In this document: positions 37,376-50,078 of the stretch, one piece after another
Layout: each line of letters begins with the position of its first letter
Numbering within the stretch: position 1 is the stretch's first letter
NCBI GenBank assembly: GCA_003254905.1
Contig: QANU01097637.1
Span: 124,001-188,000, forward strand
DNA from: Nissolia schottii
Lineage: Eukaryota > Streptophyta > Magnoliopsida > Fabales > Fabaceae
DNA: 64,000 nt
Direction of reading: 5' to 3'
The notes under the pieces: generated by a model
What the model was told of the DNA's origin: nothing
What the model saw: only the letters and a program-made list of their open reading frames with translations
Database searches by the model: none
Program-made: the position numbers and the translations under genes

Positions 37376-37435
37376 TCAAGATGCTGCTGCTGCTGCTGCT
37401 GTTTCTTCTTCTTCACTGGACATGGACACGAACAT
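37376..37435 (-). promoter_or_regulatory. Upstream ORF (19 codons) with poly-Ala from a CAG/GCA repeat
   Basis: An ATG at 37435 opens a 19-residue peptide, MFVSMSSEEEETAAAAAAS, that stops 56 bases before the main ATG. The Ala run comes from the (CTG)n tract at 37382-37400. A second in-frame ATG is at 37423. The main ATG at 37320 has a strong context (A at -3, G at +4). If the transcript includes it, the uORF could dampen translation; its expression is inferred. Confidence 0.45.
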
Positions 37436-40400
37436 GGACACTGTGTGTTATGTGTGTGAGTCCAAAAATCTCAATTATTAAGGAGGAGGGAATTTTTGGG
37501 GGCGATGAGGCTGAACCACAAAACTCTTTTGCATTAAATGAGGATGTGCTTGGGAAAATCAATTATTAATAAGAGGATAGAAATGTTATATTATTTATTT
37601 TTATTTATTCAAGTTTCGACAAGGGGGAAAATGGGGATTTGGGTTTTGAAGTTGAGCTTGAGGTTACTACTACTGAACGGAGTTTAGGTGTTAATTGAGG
37701 GAGGCTGTGGAAACAAACTAGTCAAAAATTGAGGAGGAGAAGGAAGGAAATTTTGGAATGGGTCATGGAGGATGTGTACAGAACTTAGTGGGTAGTAGTG
37801 GGCATAGGAGTTGGAAAGTGGTTCAGAACTTGATAGTTATATATTATTTGCAGTCCATCCACCTGATATATTGTGTTCACTCATCTTTACTGTGTTCAAA
37901 ATCTCAGGTTTTTAAAAATATTTTTTAGAAATTTTATTCATTATTTTAGTGAGACTATTTGATTTTAGTCGTAAAACTTTATTCACTGTAAACATGTTTA
38001 ACAGAATTTGAATTTCACATCGATAATATAACGTGAACAAAATAAATTCATCTAATTCATAATATGATTCAAATTCAACTTATAACATGTTATTTAACCC
38101 AATTTTAAACAGTGGATAAGTCATAATTTGAGACGAATTTGGATCATCTAACATATTATAAGTTAGAGTATGAGTTGTATGAAGTTAGATACAATCCTTC
38201 ATTAATTACATCAATAATCAATAAAATCTTACTAACAATTAGATTAAAAAATATGTAATTTGTAATATATTTAAACTAAAATTAAAAAAAAAATAAACTA
38301 AATCTCAAATATTTATTAAAAAAACCTTAAACGTGTTTACGCTTTAATTTTTAATTTTTAATTTTTGATGTTGGGTTGGGGATGAGATAGAGAGGAGTGT
38401 GATGGGTCGTAGTGTTTTGTTGTGTTGGTGTGTGGAGACGTAAGAGCAATGCATGTGTGAGAGGTCAGAGTCACAGCTTTTGTTGCTGCCTGTGCGTGTG
38501 GACGCGTTTGACGCTTTCACGCGCCTAAACGTTGTCGTTTCGTTTCACTAATCATCACCACTGTCCACTGCATTATGCCAAAGGTAAAGGCTAGATTCAC
38601 ATTTACATCCTCTCAAAGTCTAACCCGAAATGTTTACATGAGCCAGGTTATCTGTTTGTTTTTCGTCATTAATCATGTATGTGTTTGGTTTTACTTTTGA
38701 AAAATTGATGATTTTGTCAATTTTTGGTACGCTTATTGGAATAGTATCTATTGAATTCAAGTTTTATGTATTATTAATATAAATATTTGTCATGTTGGGT
38801 AATTTACATGATTTATTGGTTAACATGCGTGTTTCTAGATTTATATTAGTTGGTGCTTAAAAACTAACATCTTATATAATTTATCATTCTATTTTATTTC
38901 TTTAGTTTTTAAGATGTCAATTTTTTTAAAAAGAATAATTTTAATGTATTATTGGTAGAAAAGAGTTTTATATTTTGATAATGTATTGTCACATAATTAA
39001 AAGTATTTTAATTCTCACATCTAATTGTTTCATTATAAAACATTAATATCGATACAATATTATTAATGTAAAAGAGTTTTATTTTGTAATGTAATTATAT
39101 GTTATCAAACGTAACAATTTTGAGCAAATGAATGTGAAAAGTAGATATAGAAATTATTATAAAATAATAAACTTTACCATAATTGAGTTTTAGTCATCTC
39201 AAAAGTGAGAATAGATGACTTCTCTTTCAAATTGATTTTGAATCATAGAATTGATTTTAAAAATGGATTGAAAGGAAATCAAACAAGATGCAAAATTGTA
39301 AGAATTGATTCCACTTGCCTAAAATAGATTTTGAGGCAACCATAAAACCAAACACATTGTAAATTCAATTGTGAGTCCCATGGTTTTGATCAACCGTTTG
39401 AAAAACCAACACATGATTTGTTTCGTGTTTAATTTTTATGCGAAAACACCCATAATTAATTTTATAGATTTAAAAGTGAGAAATTTTTATTTTTAGTGAT
39501 TGTCATAATTAATTTTGGGTATTCCTGCTTGAAAAATAAATCTTATTATTGGCCATATGAAACTTTCACATGATCATGATGTCACATAATTTTTATTGTT
39601 ACGAAGTTTGAAGTAAAAATATTTGATTATTTTCAATGTATTAAACATATTAAAAACTTTGAAAAAATTTACTTTTTCAATAAAATATTTTAGCTTTAAA
39701 TTATTTAACAAATATCATTAATGTCCTTAACTTTTATAATAAAACAAAGTACTTAACTTTTCCCTTACATCGACCACTGTTGCCATCAACACCTACTACC
39801 ATCTCTATTGTTGCTGCCATCACAAACTATTGTCGCCGCTTTTGTCACCACCACACAATTGTTGCTGCCACCCACCAACAGTACCATCACTACCACCATT
39901 GTCGTTGCCACCTCTACCATCCTCACAACACAACTAATAATAATAATTATTATTATTATTATTATTATAGTTATTTATTTTATAATTTTTTATTTTATTA
40001 TTATTTTATTTAATTTTAGTTACCTTTTATTATTATCTTAATATGCCAAATAAGATAAAGTTCTATGCATGCTAATACTATTAGCAATTTAAAATATGAT
40101 AATTTGAGAGATAATATTGATAATTGATAGTTATGAGACACAATATTAATTGTTTTTAGTATTAGGAACACAACACATGAATAGAACACGAAAATAAATA
40201 AAATTGTATTTTTTGTATATCACAAAAAGTGTGATAGAAGAGAAAAAAAAATAATTACATGTGAAAACAAAGAATTAAAATAAGAGGGACATGATTTTTT
40301 ATTTATTTTAATCTCTATCATGTATTTTGTCTGCGGTATCAAAATGCAACCATGTAAAAGGCTACTTTAAAGTTTTCAAGGTCACGGCCGTTAGGTTATT

Positions 40401-41616
40401 TTCATGATTATCAGCATCGGAATCCCTTATTGCAAAGTGTGCAATCTGCAGCATGGTAGTACTTCCTGGTCCATAGATGTACCAATTATGGAATTTAGCA
40501 TGGGAAGTAAACTTTACTAAAAAGTATGTAAATGCAAGAAGCTGGGGTAGATATTTAACGGTTTACATGGAAGATTTGAACTTTGAAGGTCATCCACATC
40601 ACCACCACCACCACGTTCACTCATTATCACACCCTCTTTCCTTTTCTAATTTCCCATATAGGTGTGGTCCCTTGCTATCTTTCAGCTATATATATATAGC
40701 TGAGGGACCCGCCTCAGTATATTTATATTTTAATCTTATCACACGCTCCCATACCAAAAAAATCCATTAAGTTAAAGAAATGTATACTTGATGTTATTAT
40801 TATTTCAACGCTCTCTTTTAAAGCTTGTTCAGCTTTATAAACTTAAAATTGAAAATTTTTTATTGAATGTTTTCAATTAATATTTTATGGAATATCTGAA
40901 TTATTTAATGAAAATTAAATATTTTGTATATACTAAGTGTACATTTTTGTACTTTATTTTGTTAAATAAATAGCTAATTGACTTATTGGATTACAAGTGT
41001 ATTTCTTTAAAGTTGTTTTTAATTGAAAGTAATTTGCTCGTACTCGTAAAATATAGATGTTAAATCCTATTTTAAAGAGAGAGAAAAATGCTTTTTGAAC
41101 ACTGCATCATCCTTGGTATTCAAATAGCACCCCCATTTTAAAATGACAATTTTAAAGTTAAAAATGTTTGACATTCTTAATTATTTAGTCTAACTATCAT
41201 CGTAATAACTATTATGAATGACGCACTTGTCGATAATATTTTTCTTTTGTTCTTTAAATTAAATTGGCAAGTGTTTTCATAAAATTGTAAGGAGGATAAT
41301 TAGACTAAAATATAAAGAAATAAAAGGTTCAAGTATTTTTCTTTTAAAATTTAACTTCTTAACATAATAAATAAAGTGTGTCTAATTATTATTTGCTTTT
41401 AGTTATAAAAAAATATTATTTACTTTTATTATAATTAGTCACTTTTAGATTTTTCCTAAAGAGTCTGAAAATAAATAAACTAATAAATATTATGTACTCT
41501 TGTCTCGTTTAAATAAAATTTTAGAATAAAGTTGAATTAGTGTCATAATAAGTCAACAAACTCTTATGCTATTTATTACTATTTTACCAAGAAATATAAA
41601 CATACAATAATTAATA
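37436..41616. other. Long AT-rich intergenic region
   Basis: The left part should hold the promoter of the PP2C-kinase gene. An (ATT)n microsatellite lies near 39936-39990, next to ACC-rich low-complexity sequence at 39780-39930; a (CAC)n run is at about 40597-40614. No gene is supported; ORFs here are low complexity. Confidence 0.4.
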
Positions 41617-41645
41617 CTAGATGGTAACCAGCGCGATGCGCGGCG
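41617..41645 (-). mobile_element. Helitron-like 3' terminus (CTAG plus GC-rich hairpin)
   Basis: On the minus strand a GC-rich hairpin (CCGCGCATCGCGCTGG; stem GCGC/GCGC extended by CC/GG with one bulge) is followed about 7 bases later by CTAG and then T. This is the Helitron 3' end form (hairpin, CTRR, insertion before T) and stands out in very AT-rich DNA. The element would extend right from 41617. I could not identify a TC 5' end, so its size and content are unknown. Confidence 0.5.
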
Positions 41646-42690
41646 AGGATGACAAACTATTTTTGCGAATATATTTAGAATAACCATCTTTTTGACAATA
41701 CAAAGTAAGTAGTTGTGACCATTGCACAATGCAAATGAAACATTATTTTTTACATGTGTTATTACATTATTACAATAAAGAAGGAATAGTTTCGCACCAA
41801 ACGTTGGGATCAAAAATTCAAGATACCGTAGAATATACATACGTGCATTTGAAAAAAAGGGAATGGTCATTCGGTAAAAGTAGATTTTTAACAAACTAAA
41901 CACATTAATATTAAATTAGGTAATAATGAACAGTATGCTAAACACATTGTAACTTGGACCTTAATTTTAAAACAACATCCTATTACATCAAATTACATAA
42001 AGTCTAAACAGGGAAAAGTTCTCTGGATATGAGCAAAAAGTTCTGTAGCGTTGCCAGATCGTGTTATACCAAGAGTAAAATTGGACACGGAAATTGGTTG
42101 AGGGAAAACCCTAAGAAATAGAACCAGTAATAGAAGAAAGGATAAAAATGAGTTGGAACGTTATACCTCAAATCGTGTTAGGTCAGTCCTTAAGAGTTTA
42201 TTTCTATCTTATCTGAAGTAATGCTCAATGGAAAAGTATTGACAGAAATCCTTCCAGTATTAGATGTGGGTCACATTGACAACTCATCCACACGCAATTA
42301 CTGGCATACTGAGCAGCAAAGACTTGTTTTTAGAGGAAAGAAGAAGTTGAACAATGACAAGAGTGACAACAAAAGTCGCGGAGAGGAAGAAGAGAGAGAC
42401 AGATCTGACGATAAGTGGTTTGGTGTTGGTGGGTTGGATAATAAATAGACCAGGCTGCTTAAGTTTTAAGTTAAGCCCAACGACCTAAAACGACTAGTTT
42501 CCAATGACCATAAGACACTACAAGAAGCTCAATATTAATGTCTCACACGGTCACAAACAAAAAAAAGTTGGACCAAAAATAAAACTCGAGGCAAAAAGGC
42601 CAAATGGAATTACATATGCATGTGTTATACTAAAAACCAAGTTCATATTCCTAACCCAATATCATAGGTATTTAACGGTAAACCAAGTTT
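41646..42690. other. Sequence between the Helitron-like end and the assembly gap
   Basis: ORFs at 41553-41903 (-) and 42221-42448 (+) have no recognisable domain. It may be the interior of the Helitron-like element; not proven. Confidence 0.3.
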
Positions 42691-43414
42691 NNNNNNNNNN
42701 NNNNNNNNNNNNNNNNNNNNNNNNNNNNNNNNNNNNNNNNNNNNNNNNNNNNNNNNNNNNNNNNNNNNNNNNNNNNNNNNNNNNNNNNNNNNNNNNNNNN
42801 NNNNNNNNNNNNNNNNNNNNNNNNNNNNNNNNNNNNNNNNNNNNNNNNNNNNNNNNNNNNNNNNNNNNNNNNNNNNNNNNNNNNNNNNNNNNNNNNNNNN
42901 NNNNNNNNNNNNNNNNNNNNNNNNNNNNNNNNNNNNNNNNNNNNNNNNNNNNNNNNNNNNNNNNNNNNNNNNNNNNNNNNNNNNNNNNNNNNNNNNNNNN
43001 NNNNNNNNNNNNNNNNNNNNNNNNNNNNNNNNNNNNNNNNNNNNNNNNNNNNNNNNNNNNNNNNNNNNNNNNNNNNNNNNNNNNNNNNNNNNNNNNNNNN
43101 NNNNNNNNNNNNNNNNNNNNNNNNNNNNNNNNNNNNNNNNNNNNNNNNNNNNNNNNNNNNNNNNNNNNNNNNNNNNNNNNNNNNNNNNNNNNNNNNNNNN
43201 NNNNNNNNNNNNNNNNNNNNNNNNNNNNNNNNNNNNNNNNNNNNNNNNNNNNNNNNNNNNNNNNNNNNNNNNNNNNNNNNNNNNNNNNNNNNNNNNNNNN
43301 NNNNNNNNNNNNNNNNNNNNNNNNNNNNNNNNNNNNNNNNNNNNNNNNNNNNNNNNNNNNNNNNNNNNNNNNNNNNNNNNNNNNNNNNNNNNNNNNNNNN
43401 NNNNNNNNNNNNNN
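42691..43414. other. Assembly gap (724 N)
   Basis: An unbroken run of N. The gap removes the rest of the syntaxin fragment and possibly one end of a transposon. Apparent ORFs through it are meaningless. Confidence 0.99.
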
Positions 43415-43697
43415 GACGACGAGCCCGGTCCGCATCCCGGCAGGTTCCAGTTGGCAGCGTTGGACCGGTCGAGCGCCTTGAGGCGTATATTGATGACCTT
43501 CGCCTTCTTAAGCGCCGCCGCCATATCGGCATCCATCTGCGACCGGAGGTCCCACACGGCGGCGGCGTTGTGCAGCGTCTTGCTCTGGTCATGGCTGCCC
43601 TGGAGGCTCTGCAGGAGCCGATCCACTTCGCGGAGCTCGTCCTTGACGGCCTCCACGTCCTCGAAGAACTTGTCGAGGTGGATGCCGCCGGTGGAGG
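43415..43697 (-). pseudogene. Syntaxin (SYP12-type Qa-SNARE) N-domain fragment
   Basis: About 94 codons are open on the minus strand: [65 protein letters not shown] and [10 protein letters not shown], then the gap. This is the Habc (helices a-b) region of plasma-membrane syntaxins like SYP121/SYP124, which drive vesicle fusion. The usual start (MNDLF and about 30 residues) is missing. Upstream the frame runs into Pro/Lys-rich non-syntaxin sequence without an ATG, and then a transposon terminus. One substitution (Trp in AANWNLPG, normally Arg) fits a CpG C-to-T change. GC content is far above the flanks. It is probably a captured or truncated copy; a true gene with a misassembled 5' end is the alternative. 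Confidence 0.65.
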
Positions 43698-43734
43698 TGG
43701 GTGGGGGTGAGGGAGGGTTTTTTTTTCTTTTTTA

Positions 43735-43977
43735 AATAAAAACGGGTTGGGTCATAATTTGGGTCGGGTCGTGGGTCTGGGTTGGGTTTTGGGTTATGTC
43801 GCGTGGCATCCCACGTGGCGCACCGCATCAGCGCCGCGTCAGCCCAGTCAACCCTCACCCTACCCCAGGGACTAAAACCTAATTTTACAATTTTTAAGGG
43901 ACTAAAACTTTTATGCAGGGACTAAAATCAAACTTTCTAATTTTACAGGGACTAAAAACATAATTAACCCTAAAAAC
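43735..43977. mobile_element. Transposon terminus with repeated 'agggactaaaa' words
   Basis: Four copies of 'gggactaaaa' occur at 43868-43957. The outer end is 'cataattaaccc' and the inner part is GC-rich with cgggtt/gggtcggg repeats. A diverged relative in the opposite orientation is at 55571-55735. It resembles the long terminal inverted repeats of plant MULE-type elements; the family assignment is inference. The matching other end would lie in or beyond the N gap. Confidence 0.5.
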
Positions 43978-46037
43978 TTTCATAAAATTAACTCCAAGCA
44001 ATATAAGACTTTAACTTTCACCACAATTCATATATTAAATTTGAAACACTCCTAAAGACTTCATATTTCCAACAATAAACTCCTATATAATAATACAAAA
44101 TATCACTTTTCTCAATTTATCAACGGATCGATAATTGTTTGGGCAATTAATACATTTGGTGAGAAATGGAATGAGTTGTGGTGGGAGGCATTAGAGATTT
44201 ATATTTTTCAACATTCAAAACATCAAAGTAAAATTTGCAATCTTTTGTCAAAATTATTATAAGTAATAGGTAATATTGACATGTAAAACTTTATACAGTG
44301 AACAGGTTAATGCATCTTATCATTCTTTCGTTCAGACATTATCATGAGTTAGATTTGGCTATTAATTTTCTTAATTGCCATATGATTTGTTAATTTTGAA
44401 CTTGAGAAAAAAATTTCCCTCAACTTAAACTTTCGTTTTTCCCGGTAATAAATTAGTTTAATTAAGTTTTAATATCTTTAAAGATTACATAATACATTTT
44501 CCAACTTCATAGACTAAAACAAAGGTTTATTTGTTCAACTTTACATGACCAATAATTTAAAATTCGAAGAGACATGCTTACCTGTATATTGTTGACCAAA
44601 CTATGAGTGGGATAGCCATTGCAAGATGACAAGAACCATGCGTTCATTCTTTTTAGCCTAATATATAGGACACATACAGCTGCTACGAGACATAGGAGTC
44701 AAGGGATGTTTGAGGTGGTGTGAGGCAACAGCCACAACAAAAGAAAAAACAGTGGAATGCACGCTGGCCAAAGGCATTCCATAATTCAATTCAGCCATTC
44801 GGCACCCTTACCCATGTTAGCATGTCATTCTGCTACCTACTCTCCCCCTCTCTGTTTTTGCCTTTTTCATCCATTCATTCACACCAAAGTCACCATCAGC
44901 TTTAGGCAAAGCTCAACGTCACAACACAAAAAGATGGCCCATATTAATTTGGCGGTCACTGTGAACATGTAAACTATAGTTTATCCTCCTAAACAGATAT
45001 ATCTTATAATTATGTTTTAAGATTTTAAAATATTGACTATAGTTTATTAAATAATTAAAAAAATTAAGAGGAATTTTAGGATGATATATATATATATATT
45101 ATGTTACTCGTGAGCATATCAATTTTAGTCTAACAACCGACCAGACATTATGCGACACAAATACAGTTGCTAATAACACAAATCGATGAAATAATGAAAC
45201 CTCGTTACTATTTTGCTTTTAAATATTAAAGTGAGGAAATAGTCTAAACAGGAATTCTTATATGCTCTTTAAGTAATATATTTTTTTGTTATCGTTTATT
45301 TATTGTTTTACACATTATTTATTTTATCTCCTAAAATATCAACATGCATTAATATGCCAAACAATAAATAGAAAACAACAAGAAAAATCTTAAAAATCTC
45401 TTAGCATAAGAACATAAAAAAAAATTGGTATAAACAAAGAACGTTTTATCGATGATCGAAAATTGTGATGTTCTATCTAACTACATAAATGGAAGTATAT
45501 TCTTGTCTCATTGAAAGGATTAAGCTTGACAGCAAAGTAAAGCAAAGCAAAGTAGGATTGAGAAGCAATGCAAATTTGAAGAGGCAACACCATGGATATT
45601 GAAGATGGACTTCAAGATCTGGTGTTGATAAATAAGCACAAGCTGCCAAGAAACCGTTTGGGAAACTCCCCATGTGGAAGTAGAGGCCCAATTAGTGATA
45701 GGTGCCTTTCGAGTTTCTCTTTTATGCTCCTGTCATTTTCTTAAAGAGTTTGAACTTTTGGTTTCAAAGCATCCCTATTTTAGTGCTTTATTAAAAACAA
45801 GGCAATGGATAGAGATAGCATAATAACACTACTAATTTATTCCATTTAAAAAAGACTAATTTAGTTGACTTTTAACAATTTAAAAATCAATGAGTGCATT
45901 TTCTTCTTAACCCAGAGTCTAATATGACTGATATTGTCAACTCCAAAACTAAGGTGAAAGTTTACTGTGAACAGAGTTATACAAAAAACAAAATTCCTTG
46001 CTAACAAATGTGCCTATTTTGGTACTGCAAGCTGGGA
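43978..46037. other. Intergenic between the transposon zone and CAF1
   Basis: AT-rich, with a (TA)n run near 45080-45098 and a MITE-like 'gactaatttagttgac' remnant near 45850-45960. Small ORFs at 44720-44972 and 45473-45691 are unsupported. The right edge is the CAF1 3' UTR. Confidence 0.4.
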
Positions 46038-49000
46038 TCATGACAGAAGTCTTGCAAGTTCATCAACTCTTATTGTTCCCTGTGGCACTACATTCGGTGG
46101 CCGCTCATCAGAATCTTCTTTACTTCGAATTGTCAAACTCTTCTGAGTCTTCTCCATTTTACCTTTGATCTTAACCGTGGTTGTTTCTTTTTTCTCCACA
46201 GTTGAATCTTCTTGCTTGACAAATTTTTTAACCATAACCTTTCTAGTTCTAGGTATGCTAAAAACAGGCCCTGGTGGAGCTGATTTGGCCAACGCCACTG
46301 TGGTTTGGTAAACACTGTCAACATCCAAAGATTCATCATCTAAAACAAGTGCACTTCCTTCCTCAACGGCTTTCCCCAACAGCAACAAAACTCCTTCTGT
46401 GCAAGGTGCATCTGATCTTGATAGTTGCTTGATATCTGCTGCACCTGAACTATTTAGCAACTTATCGGTATGAGGATCTATCAAGCCATTAATAGAATTG
46501 TCAGTAGCTCCTGGCACGGTTGCATTTGGATGTGTGCTACCTGAAGGAGGCGGCTCACCAAAAGAGCCTGTGGCATCGTCTGTGGTTTCGACTTCACAGG
46601 TTCTCATAGAAAGTGAACCAGCTTCAGTAACCACAGACACAGATAGATTGCTATGGTCTACAGGATCAGGCACCTCAACCTGAGGCTGACACAAACTCGC
46701 ATCACCTGAACTAGTGGAAATCCTACTTTCATGAGATTCACTACTTAGTTGCTCAGCTGAATTCTTCTGTAACGACAGTGGTGAGATTTCTTCTGTGTCT
46801 GAAGTCGGTGTATTGGAATTTTTACTGTCAACATCAATTTCATTGGCTCCATTGCAGTCATCACTAAGACTTGATAAAGAGGACCTCCAATTCTGTCCTC
46901 TCCACATAAGTATGTGCTCACTCTCAAATGAAAGCAATATGCATGGAACAAGATCCTAGAGTCAAGGAACACAATTGGAAGAGAAGATGTTACTACATTA
47001 TCATTAAAAAGTTCGTCAACAAAATTCATGTCACACACAGGTCAATCCTATGACACCAAAGAAGAAGATCAGTTCATGTGATCTTCAACGTCCGATGCAA
47101 GATATAGGAGAAATTGGCTAATACCCTTAGTTTTGCTCCAATCCTTCGATAGTCACTTTCATTTAGTCCTTGGACATTTATTCGCACTAGTTCACACTCT
47201 TCAAAAGCCTCTCTGACATTTGCTACAAGGTCACAGTAAACACCATTTTTCGCTGTAACAATAAGAAAGGCATGCCTCAGTTTCATATAGCCAGAAAAAA
47301 GGGCAATAACTCTTATTTTAATTTTTTATTTTTAATAATTGATTGAAGGCTCAAAACACCCAAGGGGTTGCAACAGTTATTACATAGACGCATCGCAAAA
47401 TCAAAAGCTGGACAACGGGCAATAACTTTCTTTTTGTGTTAAATTGTAATTAACATCCAAAAAGACTGTACCTAGCTTGCATATTGGAATCAAGGTCCTT
47501 CCCTTCTCACGCATTTCAGTTGCTTTTTTTAGGGTTAGACCTTCTGGAACTCGCTTAATTAACTTAGGATATACTGGAGGCACAGGTTTCCACAGCATAA
47601 GAGGAAAACGCGGGCGTGTTCTATAGTTGTAGTTTCTACCCCGGAAAACGTATACTGCACCACCCTTTCTGTAAATGATTTTCCCCCCAGTTCTTTCCTG
47701 GGAAAGTAAACAAAATGAAGCAAAAAGGAACATAAAATAACAAATGAAGTATTTTTACTGAAGAATGCCAGGGGACACAGCCAACTCAGAAAAGTAAGAA
47801 CATGTAAACCATTGTAAAGAAGAGGTAAACAAGATATACTTTAGATCATTGAGAAAAGCCAAAGAAGATAGATGTCAATGAAAAAAGGAGAACTTTATCC
47901 CCAAGAAAAGGTTTCAAACAGCAATAACAAGCATGACTAAATCCAATGATAAGTGGTAACCTATATTCTCTGTTACCTTTTTACGCACATTACAGAAAAA
48001 CAAAGGAAGTACTAAACAAATATTTTAACCAAAAAGCAAATAAACATGAAAAGCAGGCTGAGATATTTACTTCCAAGACTTCTAATAGCACGTAAAAGCA
48101 CACGTTTGAATTCATAATGAGCTGGTAAAAGTGCAAGGTGCAAAGGATCAGACGTTGAAAGCAGAAGAAACCAACCTCTAACTGCTGGCACACATTATCC
48201 ATGTCGACGGTACAAACCCCTTTGCACTTAATCTTGCACACCCTCTGCCGCTTCCAATGAGCATGTATATTCTCCAACATGTTGTGTGTCAAACCATCTC
48301 TACCTTCAAAGCGCAAAAATGCATAGAAAAAAGGTGAACTTTCCATTCCCAATAACCATATTAGCAAAAATACATGTGATCTCTTTCTCTTTGCTCTTAT
48401 GTGCCTCTACCTGCAAAAATGTTATTTCTAACCAAGTTCTGCTACACGTACACTAAAAACTATACACCATACATACACCCTATACTTATATACATAAAAT
48501 TTGTGTTTTAATGCATGTAATGTTTGTGCATTTAATTAAGTATATAATTGAGAATATCATCTATAAGTTTGTAATGTTTGTGCACTCATGAAAATAAAGT
48601 TTGTGCATTATTAATGGTGTATGTATGAGTGTATAAAATTGGGTGTACATGTAGCATTTTTGTTTCTAACCCCCACCAAAACTAATAAATAAACATTACA
48701 AAATAAATAAACAAACATTATAAAATAGAGAAATAAAGATTGTCAAATATAAAAGATGAGCAATATTAGACACACATGTACATGAACACGTAGAATTATT
48801 TGGTGACAATATTTTATTTTTGTTTATTAACAATACTAAACTCAAGTGTACACAGACACAAAATAATATTTGGTGACAATATTTGTTTCTCTATTGTATA
48901 ATGTTTGTTTGCTTATTTTATAATATTTGAAATTTGAAATAATGGAACAACACTAAAAAATTGCATTTCCCAACTCAACTCAATAAATAATAACACAAGC

Positions 49001-50078
49001 TAAAGTTGCTACACTACATACATTATCCTCTCTAAAACGTAGAAAAATGCAAACCTAACCTAGATACTATTCCTTTCAGTCACATTTGCACAAACTTACA
49101 AACACATACACTGGAGTGTTCAATTTTTACATATCCCTCTCCTAGTTCATGGAGCTGATGCAAGAACCCTTTCCTTACAGATTAACCCTAAACCCTTAAT
49201 TATCTGAAGCAAAAAGCATCTGAATTTCAATAAAAATAAATTAAAAAAACAAACTTTTCCATACATTACAAACCAAAAACTTAACAGAAACAAAAAAGAG
49301 TACCGATATTGAGCTGGCGGATAGATTTCATGGTGCGCCCAACTAACTCAGTGATTTCTTCCTTCGTCAATGGCTCCCCCAACACCTCCTCCCTCGACCG
49401 CAAGTGCTGGGGACCCGAACCGGGCAAAAACGGGCGGGGCGACTGTACCGGCGGCATAACGAACTCCTTCAGCTTCTTGTTGCCCGGCTGCCGCGGTGCC
49501 CGACCAGTCCACGGTCGCGGCATCGTCGCCGGTCCGAACGGAAAGTAGGGCGGTTCGCGCATCTTCAACGGCTTCGTCGTCGGTGTCTCCGTGTAGCTGT
49601 ACCGGAACTCGAAAGGCGCGCCGTCGATAACGTAGGAGACTCCGTCGTCGCCTATTCTCACGTCCGAGGGTGCCAATTGAACTCTAGGGTTCGAATTGGG
49701 AACGCTGGAGAATCTAAGCGCCGGGTGCGAATCCTCCGGCGGTGGCGGTTTGGAGTACTTCGATTTCCTGCCCGGAATGGAAGGGCGCGACGGAGCCGAG
49801 GGCGTTCCGGCGGACTTGAAGGTTTGGACGGCGGAGGCATCGGAGGAGGAGGCGGTTTCGGCGATTTTAACGGCGGAGTCGAAGCGGCGCGTGCGGCGGA
49901 TGTCGTCCTCGATTTCCTGCTGGGTTCGGCGGCGCTCATTGAACTTCTCGGCGTTGGCGTTGTTCCAGCGAGAGAATCGGACCTCCGTGGAGTGATGGGC
50001 CGGGTCGTGGGTCAGGCTCGGGTCGATTGCTGGCGCGAAGATTGGGAACCGCATTGGCAGCTTCAGCGTGAGCGCCAT
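46038..50078 (-). CDS. CAF1: CRS2-associated factor 1, chloroplast group II intron splicing factor
   Basis: Five exons in transcript order: 49304-50078, 48176-48303, 47472-47697, 47125-47252 and 46038-46955. They total 2175 bases and encode 724 aa. CAF1 works with CRS2 (a peptidyl-tRNA hydrolase relative) in the plastid to splice group II introns. The N-terminus [16 protein letters not shown] is part of a transit-like region. The long first exon ([51 protein letters not shown]) is typical of the family. The first CRM (CRS1/YhbY) domain spans exons 1-3, with [30 protein letters not shown] and [21 protein letters not shown] second CRM domain spans exons 3-5, with [18 protein letters not shown] and [13 protein letters not shown]. 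The acidic/Ser-rich tail (about 430-724) is less conserved. Length is near that of Arabidopsis CAF1 (about 700 aa, At2g20020). A MITE sits in intron 1. Confidence 0.93.
48434..48662. mobile_element. MITE (229 bp) with 9-bp target duplication in CAF1 intron 1
   Basis: Flanking 9-base direct repeats TTTCTAACC lie at 48425-48433 and 48663-48671. Terminal inverted repeats are similar over about 45 bases: 'ctgctacacgtacac' at the left against 'gtgtacatgtagca' at the right, followed inward by 'accatacatacacc' and 'ggtgtatgtatg'. A 9-base duplication is typical of Mutator-like elements, so this is probably a MULE-derived MITE. Confidence 0.8.

Noticed and set aside
39780..40041. Overlapping ORFs with Thr/His and poly-Ile or poly-Tyr runs
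   Set aside because: They are translations of ACC-rich DNA and an (ATT)n microsatellite.
42504..43656. Long ORFs of 257-337 codons on both strands
   Set aside because: They are mostly translated N from the assembly gap; only the 43415-43697 end has real sequence.
44640..44665. TCCTATATATTAG on the minus strand as the Helitron 5' end
   Set aside because: It begins TC, but the flanking base is not the expected A, and nothing links it to the 3' end at 41617.
45591..45743. A 50-codon plus-strand ORF starting ATGGATATTGAAGATGG
   Set aside because: No homology, promoter or splice support; treated as chance.
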